This document shows positions 62,382-64,000 of a stretch of DNA of 64,000 nt, piece by piece (the stretch's first letter is position 1; each line of letters starts with the position of its first letter). The notes beneath the pieces are model-generated. The model made no database searches, was not told the DNA's origin, and saw nothing but the letters and a program-made list of their open reading frames with translations. The translations under genes and the position numbers were made by a program. Source of the DNA: Treponema sp. (GTDB lineage Bacteria; Spirochaetota; Spirochaetia; Treponematales; Treponemataceae); NCBI GenBank assembly GCA_024402535.1, contig JAKSTN010000002.1, positions 1-64,000 of the forward strand, in the 5' to 3' direction.

Positions 62382-64000
62382 AAAATATTTGCCATTACTT
62401 CTTCAACACGTGAGACAGGAATAAATTTGATTCCTTTCTTAACGTGTTCAGGAATATCATCCAGGTCACGTTCGTTGGCCTTTGGAATAAGTATTGTCTT
62501 AATCTTATTTCTTCTTGCAGCAACAGTCTTTTCACGAAGTCCGCCGATTGGAAGAACCTGTCCCGTAAGGGAAAGCTCTCCTGTCATGGCAAGATTCGGC
62601 TTGATTTTCTTTCCTGTCAGAAGTGAAACAAATGTTGTGGCCATTGTAATACCTGCAGATGGACCATCTTTTGGAGTAGCACCTTCAGGAATATGAAGAT
62701 GAATTGTATTTTTTTCAAACCATTCTTCATCTTTCATTCCCTTTTCCATTACATATTTTTTTGACCAGTTAAAGGCAATATGTGCCGATTCCTTCATTAC
62801 ATCGCCCATCTGACCTGTAAGAACAAGACCGTCCTTTCCAGGGAAAGATGTAGATTCAATAAGAAGAGTATCGCCACCCATACTTGTCCAGGCAAGCCCG
62901 ATTGCAGTACCTGGAACTTCGGCCCTCTTTATCTGGCTTTCATCAAAGTTAGGTTTACCAAGATACTTTTCCACAAGTGCTTCATCAACAGTTATCTTTG
63001 CATCACGAGCCTTATTATCCCCGGAAATGATTTCTGTAACGATTTTTCTGTGAATCTTATCAAGGCACTTTTCAAAGTAGCGGACTCCGGCTTCCCGGGC
63101 ATATTCCTGAGCTATACGGGAAAGTGCGCCAGTTGTAAATTTTACCTGTCCTTTCTTGAGTCCATTCTTCTTTGCATTTTTTGGAATCAAATAATTCTTT
63201 GCAATTTCAATTTTTTCCTGATCGATATAACCTGAAAGCTCAATAATTTCAGCACGGTCAAGAAGAGGTTCCGGAACTGTATCAAGAGTATTTGCAGTGA
63301 GAATAAATAAAACATTTGAAACATCAAATGGAAGGTCCAGATATGTGTCACGGAAATTGATATTCTGTTCAGGGTCAAGAACTTCGAGCAATGCTGCGCT
63401 AGGATCTCCCTGATTTGAGGCATTCATTTTATCAATTTCATCAATCATGAAAACAGGAGCCTTGCTTTTTGTAAGTTTAAGTCCCTGAATAATACGTCCA
63501 GGCATTGCACCTACATAAGTTCTTCTGTGACCTTTGATTTCAGATTCATCATGAAGTCCACCTACACTGAAACGGTAAAATTCTTTTCCCATTGCCTCGG
63601 CAACTGCTTTACCGATACTTGTTTTTCCAACCCCCGGAGGTCCAACAAGAAGAAGAACAGAACCTTTTGTATCCTGCTTCATGAGACGGACAGCAAGATA
63701 TTCAACGATACGTTTTTTTACATCATCCATACCATAATGGCTGTCTTCGAGAATTTTTTTCGCATCTTTAAGTTCAAAATTAATTTTAGGGTCATCATTC
63801 CATGGAAGATTTACAACCAGTTCCAGGAAATTTCTGGTACCGATATATTCGCTGGAATTAGGATCCATAAGGCTGAATTTTTCCAGTTCCGAATGGACTG
63901 TTTCTTTTATTTCCCCTTCAAACTTCAGTTCTTCAATCTTTGTCTTGAACTTCTGGTAATCAGTCTGATTTCCACCGCCATCAATTCCAAGTTCTTCCTG
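62378..64000 (-). CDS. lon: ATP-dependent protease Lon (5' part beyond the window)
   Basis: The frame stays open from its stop to the right edge, so the N-terminal domain lies outside. An internal ATG at 63868 is not the start: 44 more in-frame residues precede it (beginning QEELGIDGGG). Visible parts: linker, AAA+ domain with LLVGPPGVGKTSIGKAV (Walker A), SEIKGHRRTYVGAMPGRII, VFMIDEIDKM (Walker B), and the protease domain with the Ser-Lys pair in PKDGPSAGITMAT and GLREKTVAARR. Lon degrades damaged and regulatory proteins. At least 540 residues are seen. Confidence 0.96.
   Translation of the reverse strand, partial: QEELGIDGGGNQTDYQKFKTKIEELKFEGEIKETVHSELEKFSLMDPNSSEYIGTRNFLELVVNLPWNDDPKINFELKDAKKILEDSHYGMDDVKKRIVEYLAVRLMKQDTKGSVLLLVGPPGVGKTSIGKAVAEAMGKEFYRFSVGGLHDESEIKGHRRTYVGAMPGRIIQGLKLTKSKAPVFMIDEIDKMNASNQGDPSAALLEVLDPEQNINFRDTYLDLPFDVSNVLFILTANTLDTVPEPLLDRAEIIELSGYIDQEKIEIAKNYLIPKNAKKNGLKKGQVKFTTGALSRIAQEYAREAGVRYFEKCLDKIHRKIVTEIISGDNKARDAKITVDEALVEKYLGKPNFDESQIKRAEVPGTAIGLAWTSMGGDTLLIESTSFPGKDGLVLTGQMGDVMKESAHIAFNWSKKYVMEKGMKDEEWFEKNTIHLHIPEGATPKDGPSAGITMATTFVSLLTGKKIKPNLAMTGELSLTGQVLPIGGLREKTVAARRNKIKTILIPKANERDLDDIPEHVKKGIKFIPVSRVEEVMANIF

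Noticed and set aside
63868-64000. Internal ATG at 63868 as the start of lon
   Set aside because: The frame remains open to the window edge with Lon-like sequence, and the N-terminal domain would be missing.
1-64000. CRISPR arrays, insertion sequences, prophage or rRNA genes
   Set aside because: No regularly spaced direct repeats, transposase, integrase or structural phage genes, and no rRNA sequence were seen on reading both strands.

Overview
This 64-kb window is chromosomal DNA of a spirochaete, most probably a saccharolytic gut or rumen Treponema. The evidence is a FlaA filament-sheath protein, a second FliG-type protein, many short-signal lipoproteins, a PUR-domain nucleic-acid-binding protein, the gene order tamB-bamA-skp-mutS that I recall from T. 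pallidum TP0325-TP0328, and an amidase/GerMN/flaA neighbourhood like TP0247-TP0249. A cytoplasmic GH43 xylosidase fits a plant-fibre lifestyle. Base composition is moderately AT-rich, with AT-richer intergenic DNA. I see no phage, insertion sequence, CRISPR array or rRNA.

Layout. 1-2.2 kb: A-tract DNA, a GC-rich palindromic element and a repeat-containing lipoprotein. 2.2-4.8 kb: VanY-type carboxypeptidase, divergent FliG paralogue and a one-pass membrane protein. 4.9-9.3 kb: a large FMN/FAD reductase lipoprotein, tRNA-Lys with an odd tRNA-derived palindromic block behind it, and a spirochaetal lipoprotein. 9.4-17.2 kb: secA, GH43, an HD-GYP phosphodiesterase overlapping a permuted papain-like hydrolase, and an M28 peptidase. 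17.2-27.3 kb: tamB-bamA-skp-mutS on the minus strand. 27.4-33.4 kb: a small secreted protein, aroB, cysteine desulfurase and the PUR protein (plus), then a beta-helix protein and rnhB (minus). 33.5-39 kb: purine phosphoribosyltransferase, DinG-like helicase, tRNA-Glu, a RelA/SpoT-TPR fusion and flaA. 39-44 kb: GerMN protein, amidase, ATP-grasp ligase, SulP transporter. 44-52.6 kb: a long minus run of rpe, TPR protein, lipoprotein, TPR protein, recA, folK, scpA, scpB, rluB, folP. 52.7-64 kb: a tocopherol-cyclase-like protein, dapB, lysC, ndk-gpsA-ffh, sppA with a DUF975 membrane protein, a CYTH protein, a secreted glycogen-binding-domain protein, and lon running off the right edge.

Functional themes. 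Envelope construction dominates: SecA, Ffh, SppA, BamA, TamB, Skp, amidase, VanY carboxypeptidase and six predicted lipoproteins. Around these sit genome maintenance (MutS, RecA, RNase HII, DinG-like, ScpAB), folate synthesis (FolP, FolK), the aspartate/lysine route (LysC, DapB) and nucleotide signalling (RSH-TPR, HD-GYP).

The most interesting non-coding signals are these. (i) Many first genes of transcription units lack a Shine-Dalgarno sequence and have a sigma70-type -10 hexamer only 6-10 nt before the ATG, which predicts leaderless mRNAs. (ii) A shared phased A/T-tract module lies upstream of both tRNA promoters, and a third copy at the left edge predicts another stable-RNA gene just outside the window. 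(iii) Inverted fragments of tRNA-Lys flank nested perfect palindromes directly downstream of the intact gene. (iv) Inverted repeats overlap predicted promoters or starts of recA, the ATP-grasp gene and sulP. I found no wholly new multi-gene system that I can defend. The leaderless pattern and the stable-RNA module are the best candidates for undescribed biology.
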